25,734 nt of DNA from Syntrophobacterales bacterium (GCA_021159265.1 JAGGSD010000192.1:1-25734), one strand, 5' to 3'. Numbered from the stretch's first letter, positions 17,501 to 24,974 are shown. A program made the numbers and translations. Notes: a model not told the origin generated them from the sequence alone.

Positions 17501-19174
17501 ACTGCCGGCCGCATCGGAAAATTCAATCAACCTGGGATAGGAACCGCCACCGCCAGGTGATTTAAACCAGCATGCCAGTGTGACCTGATCATTAAATACC
17601 ATGATATCCCCACCGGTAAGGACATCGCTTACAATTTTATCATCATTGCCGTCAAATAATGCCGCCCGGCATATTTTACCTGAATGAACTGCGGCAACAC
17701 CGCCCGAAGCTTTGCCGTAATGATTACTGTTCCCAAGTGAATCAACTACATCATAGCTTGAACCATCCCATGTCGTACATTCATCGAACCGCCATTCCGC
17801 TTCCATACCCTCGGTGTAAGGTGCAGGAGCGCCACTCGCTGTAACATCAACCGTCAGGATGATATTTGCAGTGTTGTTTGCGGGGCAGTTATCGTCAGTT
17901 GCTGTCAGTGTAAAAGTATAGGTTCCCGCAGTAGTTATTCCATCTTTCTTAATATATGTCGTATCCCCTGAACTTCCATAAACAAATCCGGAAGCTCCGC
18001 CTGTGTCTAACACCCAGCTAATATCTCCAACATGCCCTCCGTGGACTTCAAAGGTTTCATCCTGAGTTGTACTGTTCCAGGTGATGTTGGTAGATCCGTC
18101 TCCACTCGTTCGCGCAACGGACAGGTTCTTTGTTACCTCGATTGTAAATTCCTTTTCAGGATCCGGATCATTATCCGTATCGGAGTCGGTAAGCCCTGCC
18201 TGAATAGTATAGGTGCCGGGACATTGAGAAAGTGTTCCGGACAGCTTTCCCGTATAGGTGTGCAGATAAAAGTCGTTAAATCCACCATTATCAAGAAGTT
18301 TCCACTCACAGGGACAGATGCACCCGGCAGATTTTGTGAAATTGACCGAGTAATTATCATTTACATTACCGGACGATAAGGGGCCGGCTGTTGCAATCTC
18401 ACATGTCGGATTCTGACATGTCGGATGGCTGGCACAGTCAGGATCAAAGCAATCAGGCAGACCATCGCCATCGTTGTCTAAACCATCGTCGCAGTTGCCG
18501 CAATAGACACTTTCAACTCCATCGCAACCCCCGCCGCCACCTCCGCCGCCACCACCGGAACAGACAATACCCTTTAGAGTGTTTATGTCCCCGGCTACCA
18601 TTAGATCATTATAAACCACTGTCCCGTCGTTGTATTCCACTATTCGGCCGGGATCATCGTACTCGGCGTCATCGTCCGCGTTCTTTTGTTCGAATGCGCC
18701 TGTCGGATCACCCCCGCTGATTATGACATAAAGCTGCTGGGTTTGACTGCCATCACTATGATTAACCGTGTAAAGTTTGGCGGTATCAACTGTCGTCGGA
18801 AAGGTAATACTGCAAAGGTCGGTAGCAACCACATCTTCATACACCCCGTACTTGAGTCGCTGACCCCAGGTATCATCGCCCGAAGAAAGTCCAATATCCT
18901 TATATGGCAGCCAGCCAAAGTAAACACCATCATCAGCAACACCGTCTTTATCTGAATCCGCATAGGGTAATTTTTGATCAGAGATGAGTTTGCCCCGGAT
19001 GGCATAATCCACCTTTTCTAAAATAGCCTGAGTCTTTTTAATTTTTGCGGATTTGATCAGGGAGGGCAAAACTGATGCTATAATGGAGATGATAATTCCA
19101 ATAATTACTATGACTATAGTCATCTCAATGAGGGTAAAACCCGCTTTTTTTGCGGATTTATATTCATATTCCAT
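14570..19174 (-). CDS. Giant prepilin with four LamG domains (putative pilus-tip adhesin)
   Basis: About 1534 residues. I choose the ATG at 19174 because GGAG lies 9 nt upstream; a GTG start 5 codons earlier (19189) falls in that SD. The N-terminus is a true class III prepilin leader, 12 residues ending KKAG before FTLIEM (Glu5 present), then a 23-residue hydrophobic helix. In numbering from the GTG: pilin-like head about 50-205, Gly10 tract 212-221, Cys-rich DNDGDG module 222-263, Ig/He_PIG-like stretches 264-450 and 920-1105, LamG domains at about 459-683, 697-908, 1117-1328 and 1333-1536. Each LamG ends with an F.G.IDEV.(V/I)Y.R.L...E(I/V)..LY signature. Convergent with the pilus operon. 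Prepilin processing plus carbohydrate/protein-binding domains suggest a tip adhesin, comparable to MshQ (which also carries LamG). Substrate unknown. GC looks higher than in flanking genes, which may mean transfer. Confidence 0.9.
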   Translation of the reverse strand: MEYEYKSAKKAGFTLIEMTIVIVIIGIIISIIASVLPSLIKSAKIKKTQAILEKVDYAIRGKLISDQKLPYADSDKDGVADDGVYFGWLPYKDIGLSSGDDTWGQRLKYGVYEDVVATDLCSITFPTTVDTAKLYTVNHSDGSQTQQLYVIISGGDPTGAFEQKNADDDAEYDDPGRIVEYNDGTVVYNDLMVAGDINTLKGIVCSGGGGGGGGGGCDGVESVYCGNCDDGLDNDGDGLPDCFDPDCASHPTCQNPTCEIATAGPLSSGNVNDNYSVNFTKSAGCICPCEWKLLDNGGFNDFYLHTYTGKLSGTLSQCPGTYTIQAGLTDSDTDNDPDPEKEFTIEVTKNLSVARTSGDGSTNITWNSTTQDETFEVHGGHVGDISWVLDTGGASGFVYGSSGDTTYIKKDGITTAGTYTFTLTATDDNCPANNTANIILTVDVTASGAPAPYTEGMEAEWRFDECTTWDGSSYDVVDSLGNSNHYGKASGGVAAVHSGKICRAALFDGNDDKIVSDVLTGGDIMVFNDQVTLACWFKSPGGGGSYPRLIEFSDAAGSSNWSTAICYDPDGSLRAWVSDQTSGTRGGEIDYHGEFYNDNKWHHAVYTYSAANGGNLYVDNVLKQTATDDPTSNIHDAETFVIGGYYPNASHGFKGLIDEVMVYHRELTADEVSDLYNLTRSTCTGGSCYTGTVAEYRMENYAWNGTAGEVVDSGSGSSNGVAASRGSGALPSQTAPSGGKVCRAGAFTRVDASNGGYLDLGDPADGDLDPGTDPWTISAWIKWDGSSGENIIYNKENLYEARVSGGYVNYAWRPHWVWDGGTSFPVTANEWTYVTTVYDGSQQILYKNGVEVYSRTQTGVIGSNGSKLLIGARGSTSPRNFFGGMIDEVKIYDRALAENEIQADKEETRDCAADSVVITTTSLNNGVINSSYSYTIEATGGATPYGWELLSSEIPGLSIVPNTGELHGTIDKCAGDYSITVRVTDAASRTDKRTFTLTAVNGTLTISPSSPRTFNCTTTDFYRDFSVSGSRLGALTSWAVTWLGTNPGGFEVVKTGDATARFRKISTSMAGAGYQFKLTANDSTCADNTIDSGYYTLNISSDGAGTPYYAGRVGEWWLDESSGTIEDHSSQSNDGAVYGGVTYGVRGKVWTALKFDGSSGYVNCGNDGSLDIDTNPADVPQDFTVAAWVKPAAVPQTSAYFVDKGTGNLFDGYGLALLNSRFAFITDGNGSSGGKTTLSADADATVDTWYHVVGVREGGVKKLYINKVLQSSTPTDSRELSDTSRPLYIARAVNDSGYFNGVVDEVSVYTRALSLSEITDLYNQASLVAYYKMDEIEGGTAPGGTDINDYSGQANHGTNNGAAYGVDGQVGTALGFDGTAYVNVGSSADLRPADISISVWAKASQLDTWNGIITNKQGAADGINLQMGTSNNIAALVGDGSSYSYIKSATVPVVGTWYHIVITHNSVDNNNILYVNGTNEKEGVRALSYTAGDTIIGRFYRSSLPFKGAIDEVRIYNRVLSADDVTDLYNRGAE
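18527..18556 (-). repeat. (GGN)10 triplet tract encoding Gly10 hinge
   Basis: Ten consecutive glycine codons (CCN on the plus strand) between the pilin head and the Cys-rich module of the giant prepilin. Triplet slippage here would change hinge length without breaking frame. Confidence 0.85.
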
Positions 19175-19234
19175 AATTGAGTGCTCCACTTATTAGTGAT
19201 GCTTTCGTAAAAAGCTCCGCTAAGCCGACACGTC

Positions 19235-19260
19235 TGCGTGCGGGCACGCACAGGCAGGCA
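19235..19260. repeat. GC-rich palindromic repeat, CAGGCAGGCA family
   Basis: TGCGTGC-GG-GCACGCA hairpin followed by CAGGCAGGCA. Related copies sit at 24943-24974 and 25681-25732, all in non-coding DNA. Confidence 0.7.
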
Positions 19261-19409
19261 CATCGGTATTATAATAGCAAGTAACTCCGACTTGTCGGGG
19301 TCAGTCCCGCGAAGGCGGAAATCCAGAGGGAAATGAACAAAATACTGGATTCCCGACTTCGGCGTGAGCTCAGTCGAACGCTCAGGTCGGGAATGACAAA
19401 TTACTTGAA

Positions 19410-19444
19410 AGCTCCGCTATGCCGTTTTACGGCATAGCGGGGCT
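19410..19444. terminator. Strong hairpin with T-run downstream of coaX
   Basis: A 16-bp stem (core CCGCTATGCCGT / ACGGCATAGCGG, 3-nt loop, one T-G pair) followed on the plus strand by TTTTT and on the minus strand by TTT. It lies about 70 nt past the coaX stop and is likely the end of the coaX operon, although the better T-run faces plus. It is also the right end of the palindromic element. Confidence 0.5.
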
Positions 19445-19513
19445 TTTTACGAGTGCATCATCCTCAATTCTTCAGCTATTTTTTTGCTTATAAAATCCCG
19501 CACATGACTGGAT

Positions 19514-20287
19514 TTATCTGTTTCTCGAATAGATCAATTTAAGTCCTTCAAGGGTAAGCATATCATCAACTACATCAATACTTTTCGTTTCGGGCGCTAT
19601 AATTTGTGCAACTCCCCCTGTTGCTATTACTGCAGGACTCGACTTTGCCTCTGCCTTCATTCGTCCGACTATGCCGTCTACAAGTCCAGCATAACCGAAC
19701 ATTATTCCTGCCTGTATACTGCTCACCGTATCCTTTGCAATAATTGATTTCGGCTTGCTGAATTCTACCCTGGGAAGCTTTGATGCCCTTTCGAAAAGGG
19801 CCTCGGTTGATATAACAATTCCAGGCGCGATACACCCCCCCATATATTCCCCCTTTTTTGTTACATAATCAAAGGTTGTAGCCGTACCGAAATCGACAAT
19901 GATAAGACTGCCTTCATATTTTTCATGAGCTGCAACGGCATTAACGATCCGGTCAGCGCCTACCTCCTTCGGATTATCATAATAAACAGGCATACCCGTC
20001 TTAATTCCAGGGCCTACAATAAGAGGTTTCATTTTAAAATACTTTTCACACAGGGGTTCAAGAATATTCAGCATGGGTGGCACAACGCATGAAATGATAA
20101 TATCCTTCACCGATTTTACCGTCTTCAGGTTAATCTCGGCAGTTTTGTAAAGGTTTAATATTAACATTCCATACTCGTCCACCGTGCTATCTGCCTCAGT
20201 TCTAACACGCCAGTTATGCAGCAATGTGTCGCCATCATATAAACCTATAACTGTATTTGAATTTCCTACATCAATGGCTAAAAGCAT
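19514..20287 (-). CDS. coaX: Type III pantothenate kinase
   Basis: Phosphorylates pantothenate in the first step of coenzyme A synthesis; a cytoplasmic ASKHA-fold enzyme of 257 residues, normal length. Phosphate-1 motif LLAIDVGNSNT at the N-terminus (Asp6), the pantothenate-binding VGADRIVNAVAA (109-120), phosphate-2 DFGTATTFD with Asp132, and the adenosine motif ATGGVA (222-227). The start overlaps the birA stop by one base (TAATG), so the two are translationally coupled; birA-coaX pairing is common. It is the last gene of the minus-strand run. Confidence 0.96.
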   Translation of the reverse strand: MLLAIDVGNSNTVIGLYDGDTLLHNWRVRTEADSTVDEYGMLILNLYKTAEINLKTVKSVKDIIISCVVPPMLNILEPLCEKYFKMKPLIVGPGIKTGMPVYYDNPKEVGADRIVNAVAAHEKYEGSLIIVDFGTATTFDYVTKKGEYMGGCIAPGIVISTEALFERASKLPRVEFSKPKSIIAKDTVSSIQAGIMFGYAGLVDGIVGRMKAEAKSSPAVIATGGVAQIIAPETKSIDVVDDMLTLEGLKLIYSRNR

Positions 20288-21084
20288 TATTTATTCCCGA
20301 TTATAGAAACATCCCCGGCAAGGATGCACCTCGTTTTCTTTTTTTCATCAAAAAGAAGAAGCGCCCCGTAATCGTCAATGCCCAGGACTCTACCCTCCTG
20401 AACCTCTTCCCTGGAATTTACACGGACATTCCTGTCCTTGATTCCGGAATATTCAAGCCAGGCGCTTTTTATTGAAGTGAACCCTTGCCGTTTATATTTT
20501 TCATACCACTTCCCCAGGGATTGATATAAACTGACTGCAAAATCAACTCGGGGGATATCATTACCCGTTTCTTCTCTTAATGATGTAGAGGATTCGCGAA
20601 TTTCTTCGTGAAAATCTTTTTTCCTCATATTTATATTCAGACCTACCCCCATTATGACAAAATCAATCTTTCCTCCCGTTGTTCTCATTTCTGTGAGAAT
20701 ACCGCACACTTTCTTTCCTCGAATATGAACATCGTTGGGCCATTTCAATGTAACAGCTTCGGGACAATACGTGGAAAGGTGTTCCGCTACGGCAACACCG
20801 GCGGCGAGAGTTAATTGTGGCGCCATAAACGGTTCAACAGTGGGTCTCAGAACAATTGATGTATAAAGGTTTTTTTGTTGAGGAGATTGCCACACCCTGT
20901 TCTTCAAACGGCCCTTCCCTTTTGTTTGACAATCAGCTACGATTACTGCACCTTCAGGGACCCCCTTCTGCGCAAGCGCAGTTGCATAAACATTTGTGGA
21001 ATCAACTTCATCCAGAAAATATACCTGATTGCCTATCAGTTCTCCCGAAAGGCTGTCTGCAAGTGTATGCCCGTTAAAATTCAT
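20287..21084 (-). CDS. birA: Biotin--[acetyl-CoA-carboxylase] ligase, no DNA-binding domain
   Basis: Attaches biotin to the carrier-protein lysine of biotin-dependent carboxylases; 265 residues. Catalytic core: VYFLDEVDSTN, biotinoyl-AMP loop GKGRLKNRVW (56-65; family norm is GRGRxxRxW), KWPNDV (114-119), CGILTE, GVGLNIN (146-152). A C-terminal SH3-like domain runs from about 218. It lacks the N-terminal HTH of the E. coli repressor-type BirA, so it should be a pure enzyme. Start ATG at 21084, with only a weak SD-like GAG where a heptamer array (21094-21117) has settled. Placed between nadC and coaX in a cofactor cluster. Confidence 0.95.
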   Translation of the reverse strand: MNFNGHTLADSLSGELIGNQVYFLDEVDSTNVYATALAQKGVPEGAVIVADCQTKGKGRLKNRVWQSPQQKNLYTSIVLRPTVEPFMAPQLTLAAGVAVAEHLSTYCPEAVTLKWPNDVHIRGKKVCGILTEMRTTGGKIDFVIMGVGLNINMRKKDFHEEIRESSTSLREETGNDIPRVDFAVSLYQSLGKWYEKYKRQGFTSIKSAWLEYSGIKDRNVRVNSREEVQEGRVLGIDDYGALLLFDEKKKTRCILAGDVSIIGNK

Positions 21085-21093
21085 AATCGGTAT

Positions 21094-21117
21094 CTCAGGG
21101 ATCAGGGGTCGGGAGTC
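21094..21117 (+). repeat. Heptamer array TCAGGGN upstream of birA
   Basis: TCAGGGA, TCAGGGG, TCGGGAG, TCAG: about 3.5 units of the array also seen in the ExeA-like gene. It begins 9 nt upstream of the birA start and occupies the SD region. Confidence 0.8.
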
Positions 21118-21140
21118 AGCAATTTTCTGTTCAGTGATTA

Positions 21141-21191
21141 CCTTTATCCTTTATCCTTGGACCTTTGACCTTGTTGGACCTTTATCCTTTT
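21141..21191 (+). repeat. Heptamer array CCTTTAT/CCTTGGA at the nadC 3' end
   Basis: Units CCTTTAT, CCTTTAT, CCTTGGA, CCTTTGA, a 10-nt CCTTGTTGGA, then CCTTTAT and CCTTTTT. On the minus strand the units read ATAAAGG; one of them supplies the nadC TAA stop at 21182-21184, and the last residues KKG are encoded by the array. Confidence 0.8.
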
Positions 21192-22030
21192 TTGTTTTGC
21201 CGCATCAGGAGGGATATGTCAGCCGCAGGCGCTGAATGTGTAATGGCTCCTACCGAAATAAAATCCACTCCGGTTTCGGCAATTTCTTTTACATTTGAAA
21301 GGGAAACATTACCCGATGCTTCAACCAAAACCCTGCCGTTAATAAGAGAAACCGCTTTTTTCATGTCCGCGATTTTCATGTTATCAAGCATTATGATATC
21401 TACCCCGGAAGATAAGGCTTCTTCAACCTCACCCAGGTTTTTTACCTCTACTTCAACCTTCAAAGTGGGAGGAATACAGTTGAGAGCCGTTCTGACCGCA
21501 TTTTGAATCCCCCCTGCAGCGCTTATATGATTGTCCTTTATTAAGACACCGCCATAAAGTCCAAACCTGTGATTAAAACCACCCCCTGTTCTAACAGCAA
21601 GCTTATCAAGATCCCTGTGGCACGGTAAGGTCTTTCTTGTATCAAGGATCTTTGCTTTTGTTTCACTAATCTTATCCACATATTTTCGAGTCAGGGTAGC
21701 TATCCCGCACATTCTCTGGAAGAAGTTTAATGCAACTCTTTCCGCGGTAAGAATGATATTCAAACTCCCGGATATTTCCGCTAGAATATCTCCCCTGCCG
21801 GCAAATTGACCATCTTTACATTTTGTTACAATTGATATATTTTTATCACAAAAAAGAAACACCTCTTTAAAAACATCGGACCCCGCTACGATTATATCAT
21901 CCTTTGCGACAGCCTGCGCGGTCCCGCTTCTACTGCCATCCACAACAGCCATGGTAGTCAAATCTCCCGATCCAATATCTTCCTCAAGAGCGTTCCTGAT
22001 CAATTTTTCTAAACGAACTTTCGGGATCAC
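21182..22030 (-). CDS. nadC: Nicotinate-nucleotide diphosphorylase (carboxylating)
   Basis: Converts quinolinate and PRPP to nicotinate mononucleotide in de novo NAD synthesis; 282 residues, family-normal. Motifs: EEDIGSGDLTT (16-26), ERVALNFFQRMCGIATLT (97-114), DTRKTLPCHRDLDKLAVRTGG (130-150, active-site Arg/Lys), GGVLIKDNHI (160-169), EVEVKNLGE (193-201), IMLDNM (213-218), VEASGN and SVGAITHS (259-266). GTG start at 22030, with SD GAGGGG formed by the last codons of valS 9 nt upstream, so translation is coupled. TLPCHR replaces the more usual TTPGLR. Its stop lies in a heptamer array. Confidence 0.96.
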   Translation of the reverse strand: MIPKVRLEKLIRNALEEDIGSGDLTTMAVVDGSRSGTAQAVAKDDIIVAGSDVFKEVFLFCDKNISIVTKCKDGQFAGRGDILAEISGSLNIILTAERVALNFFQRMCGIATLTRKYVDKISETKAKILDTRKTLPCHRDLDKLAVRTGGGFNHRFGLYGGVLIKDNHISAAGGIQNAVRTALNCIPPTLKVEVEVKNLGEVEEALSSGVDIIMLDNMKIADMKKAVSLINGRVLVEASGNVSLSNVKEIAETGVDFISVGAITHSAPAADISLLMRQNKKG

Positions 22031-22036
22031 TGTAAT

Positions 22037-24700
22037 TTACCCCTCAAGAATATGAAGTCTGCTTAAAGCTCTTTCCAGGATAACGCTTTTTTCCTGTAAC
22101 TCTTTAGATTTTAGCTTTTCCTTCTCAACGACCTTTTCAGATGCTTTTTCCCTGAATTCCTGATTTGCAAGTTTTTTAGAAACCATAGCAAGATTTTTAG
22201 TCAGTTTTGACATTTCTTTTTCAAGCCTGGCTATTTCACCAGCGATATCTATCATTCCTTCTAGAAACACATATACCTTGATAGCGCCCGCTATGCCTGT
22301 AGCCACTCCCTTCGGTTCTTCTTTTATTTCACCTTTAACAGATAATTCACGGAGCTTAGCCAAATCGATAATGTAATCCTTTCCAGTAATTACTATAGAA
22401 ATTAATTCATCATCGGGCACAGAAAGCAAAACTTTTAACTTTTTAGAGGGAGGAATATTCATTTCACCTCTTATATTTCTGATACGAGTGATCACATCCA
22501 TAATTACGCCCATCCGCTTCACAGCTTCTTCATCCTTAAGGCTGTCATCTTCTGATGGAAACGGGCTGATCATAAGCGATCCTTCGTCCCCCGGAAGTTT
22601 GTGCCATATTTCTTCAGTCACAAAGGGCATGAATGGACTGAGAAGCTTCATTGATGATTTCAAGACCATTAACATGGTATGCTGAGCTCCGAGCTTGCTG
22701 TGCGATGAATTTTTACCATAAAGCACCGGTTTTATGAGTTCAAGGTACCAGTCACAGAATTCATGCCAGATAAAGTAATAAATTCTGGCTGCCGCATCAT
22801 TAAATCTGTATTCATTAAGAAATCTTGTCAGATCTGCTACAGTATGGTTCAATCTATCTTTTATCCAACGATCACATACGGAATAATTCTCTGCATCGGG
22901 TGAAAGTTCTCCCTCATGATAATCCTCCAGATTCATGAAACAGAATCTGGCTGCATTCCATATCTTGTTGACAAAGAACCGATATCCCTGAATGCGATCT
23001 TCCGACATTTTGACATCGCGGCCCTGAGCCGTGAATGCCGCCAACGTAAACCGGAAGGCATCGGCGCCATATTTATCGATCATGTCCAGGGGATCGATAA
23101 TATTCCCCTTTGATTTACTCATTTTATCCCCTTTTTCATCCCGTACAAGGGCATGGAGATAAACCTCTTTAAAGGGAACGTCTTTCATTACATAAAGACC
23201 CATCATCATCATTCTCGCCACCCAGAAGAAGAGAATATCAAATCCTGTAACAAGAAGAGATGTGGGGTAAAATGTTTTTAAGGCATCTGTTTTATCAGGC
23301 CATCCAAGCGTTGAGAACGGCCAGAGGGCAGAGCTGAACCACGTGTCCAGAACATCTTCTTCCTGCCTCAAAGAAGATCCACTGCAAGCAGGACATTCTT
23401 TTGGGTCTTCAGTAGCAACGATGACTTTACCGCAATCACTACAATACCATACGGGAATTCTGTGACCCCACCATATCTGCCTTGATATACACCAATCCCG
23501 AATATTATTCATCCAGTCGAAATAGGTTCCCTCCCACATAGAAGGAAAAATTTTTGTTTTACCTTTAACAACGGCTGAAATAGCCGTTTTTGCCAGGGGT
23601 TTAACTTTGACGAACCACTGTTTTGAAACAGCCGGTTCAATAATAGTTTTACATCGATAGCATCTTCCTACATTGTGAGTATAAGGTTTCTCTTCGATAA
23701 GATAACCTCCTTTTTTCAAGTCATTCACAACGTTTTTCCTGCACATGTCACGATCCTGTCCCTGATAAACACCGCCATTCTCATTAATAACGGCATTACC
23801 GTCCATGATAATGACCATATCGATATCGTGTCTCTGGGCCATTTCAAAGTCATTCGGATCACATGAAGGGGTTATTTTTACCGCGCCGGTACCAAATTCC
23901 ACCGACACATAATCATCTGCTATAATTGGTATTTTCTTGTTGACAAGCGGAAGTATTACCTCTCTCCCAATAACATCCTTGTATCTTTCATCGTGAGGAT
24001 TGACTGCAACTGCCGTATCACCCAACATTGTCTCCGGACGCGTCGTTGCTACGATAACACCGCCCTCCCCTTCTGCAAATGGGTATTTGATGTACCAGAG
24101 ACCACCATTTTCCTCCGTGTATTCAACCTCAAGATCAGAAATGGCCGTATGGCACCTTGGACACCAGTTGACAATATAGTTCCCCTGATAGATGAGGTTA
24201 TCATTGTAGAGTCTGACAAATACCTCTCTCACAGCCCGGGAAAGTCCTTCATCCATGGTAAAGCGTTCCCTGTCCCAGTCACAGGAACATCCCAGTTTGC
24301 GAAGCTGAGTTAAAATAATACCGCCATACTTTTCCTTCCATTGCCATACTCTTTCAATAAACCTTTCTCTTCCCAGATCATGTCGTGTTATCCCCTCCCC
24401 GGCAAGTTCCTTTTCTACTACATTCTGTGTTGCTATCCCGGCGTGGTCCATTCCCGGCATCCAGAGGGCGTTATAACCCTGCATACGTTTGTAGCGGATT
24501 ATTATATCCTGAAGAACGTTATTCAAGGCATGCCCCATATGGAGCATCCCTGTAACATTGGGAGGTGGAATAACTATTGAGAAAGCTTCTTTTTTACTCT
24601 TGTCTTCTGCTTTAAAGAAGCCGTGACCGAGGAAATATTGATACCACTTTGACTCTATTTCATGTGGATCATATCCTTTATTTAATTCTTTTTTTTCCAT
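22037..24700 (-). CDS. valS: Valyl-tRNA synthetase
   Basis: Class I aminoacyl-tRNA synthetase charging tRNA-Val; 887 residues. HIGH motif as HMGH (54-57, in PPPNVTGMLHMGHALN), KMSKS at 526-530. Editing CP1 domain about 205-345 (VIVATTRPETMLGDTAVAV). Zinc-ligand Cys pairs at C180/C183, C347/C350, C420/C423 and C436/C439. WWGHRIPVW precedes the C420 pair; anticodon-binding domain about 600-780; C-terminal coiled-coil arm about 820-887. ATG at 24700 with a weak SD (GGA, 5 nt). A possible -10 TATACT on the minus strand at 24723-24728 has no good -35. First of a valS-nadC-birA-coaX run. Confidence 0.98.
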   Translation of the reverse strand: MEKKELNKGYDPHEIESKWYQYFLGHGFFKAEDKSKKEAFSIVIPPPNVTGMLHMGHALNNVLQDIIIRYKRMQGYNALWMPGMDHAGIATQNVVEKELAGEGITRHDLGRERFIERVWQWKEKYGGIILTQLRKLGCSCDWDRERFTMDEGLSRAVREVFVRLYNDNLIYQGNYIVNWCPRCHTAISDLEVEYTEENGGLWYIKYPFAEGEGGVIVATTRPETMLGDTAVAVNPHDERYKDVIGREVILPLVNKKIPIIADDYVSVEFGTGAVKITPSCDPNDFEMAQRHDIDMVIIMDGNAVINENGGVYQGQDRDMCRKNVVNDLKKGGYLIEEKPYTHNVGRCYRCKTIIEPAVSKQWFVKVKPLAKTAISAVVKGKTKIFPSMWEGTYFDWMNNIRDWCISRQIWWGHRIPVWYCSDCGKVIVATEDPKECPACSGSSLRQEEDVLDTWFSSALWPFSTLGWPDKTDALKTFYPTSLLVTGFDILFFWVARMMMMGLYVMKDVPFKEVYLHALVRDEKGDKMSKSKGNIIDPLDMIDKYGADAFRFTLAAFTAQGRDVKMSEDRIQGYRFFVNKIWNAARFCFMNLEDYHEGELSPDAENYSVCDRWIKDRLNHTVADLTRFLNEYRFNDAAARIYYFIWHEFCDWYLELIKPVLYGKNSSHSKLGAQHTMLMVLKSSMKLLSPFMPFVTEEIWHKLPGDEGSLMISPFPSEDDSLKDEEAVKRMGVIMDVITRIRNIRGEMNIPPSKKLKVLLSVPDDELISIVITGKDYIIDLAKLRELSVKGEIKEEPKGVATGIAGAIKVYVFLEGMIDIAGEIARLEKEMSKLTKNLAMVSKKLANQEFREKASEKVVEKEKLKSKELQEKSVILERALSRLHILEG

Positions 24701-24750
24701 TTAGCATCCATATTCAATTCAAAGTATAATGCGGCAAAACCGCAAAGTTA

Positions 24751-24771
24751 TCAGGGATCAGGTGTCGGGAC
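24751..24771 (+). repeat. Heptamer array TCAGGGN, plus orientation
   Basis: Three units: TCAGGGA, TCAGGTG, TCGGGAC. Opposes the array at 24901-24921 on the other strand. Confidence 0.75.
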
Positions 24772-24900
24772 TTCGGTCAGCCTTCGGCGAGCTCAGTCGA
24801 ACCGTCGAACGCCCAGTTGAACCGGATCAGCAAAAGACAACGGTCGCACATTGGGCTTTTGGCACGATGAAACATGTTGTAAAAACACTACAGAACCCTG

Positions 24901-24921
24901 GCCCCGATCCCTGACCCCTGA
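24901..24921 (-). repeat. Heptamer array TCAGGGN, minus orientation
   Basis: On the minus strand three exact 7-nt units: TCAGGGG, TCAGGGA, TCGGGGC. Confidence 0.75.
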
Positions 24922-24942
24922 GACCAACATCTGCGTAAAAAA

Positions 24943-24974
24943 CGCCTGTCTGCATGCAACGCACAGGCAGGCAG
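24943..24974. repeat. CAGGCAGGCA-family palindromic repeat
   Basis: GCCTG...CAGGC inverted arms around TCTGCATGCAACGCA, ending CAGGCAGGCAG; a relative of 19235-19260 and 25681-25732. Confidence 0.6.

Larger units (their letters stand above)
19197..19460. mobile_element. MITE-like palindromic element with 31-bp inverted ends
   Basis: The ends 19197-19227 and 19430-19460 are inverted copies agreeing at 27 of 31 positions (shared core TCGTAAAAAGC, then CCGCTA and GCCG). Inside is a second pair of arms: GTCAGTCCCG...ATCCAG (from 19300) against CTGGATTCCCG...GGGAATGAC (to 19398), and AAGTAA (19279) against TTACTT. No ORF and no transposase; no clear target duplication was seen. It fills most of the gap between the giant prepilin start and coaX, so the prepilin gene's upstream signals must lie in or beyond it. 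A TATAAT on the minus strand at 19268-19273 is a possible -10 but its -35 partner is weak. Confidence 0.6.

Noticed and set aside
14950..18955. Many plus-strand open frames of 60-115 codons opposite the giant prepilin
   Set aside because: They follow from the biased codons of the long minus-strand gene, have no SD, and encode His/Arg/Pro-rich low-complexity products.
24701..24780. T-box or other riboswitch upstream of valS
   Set aside because: No T-box sequence or specifier stem; only a 4-bp hairpin and a repeat array lie there.
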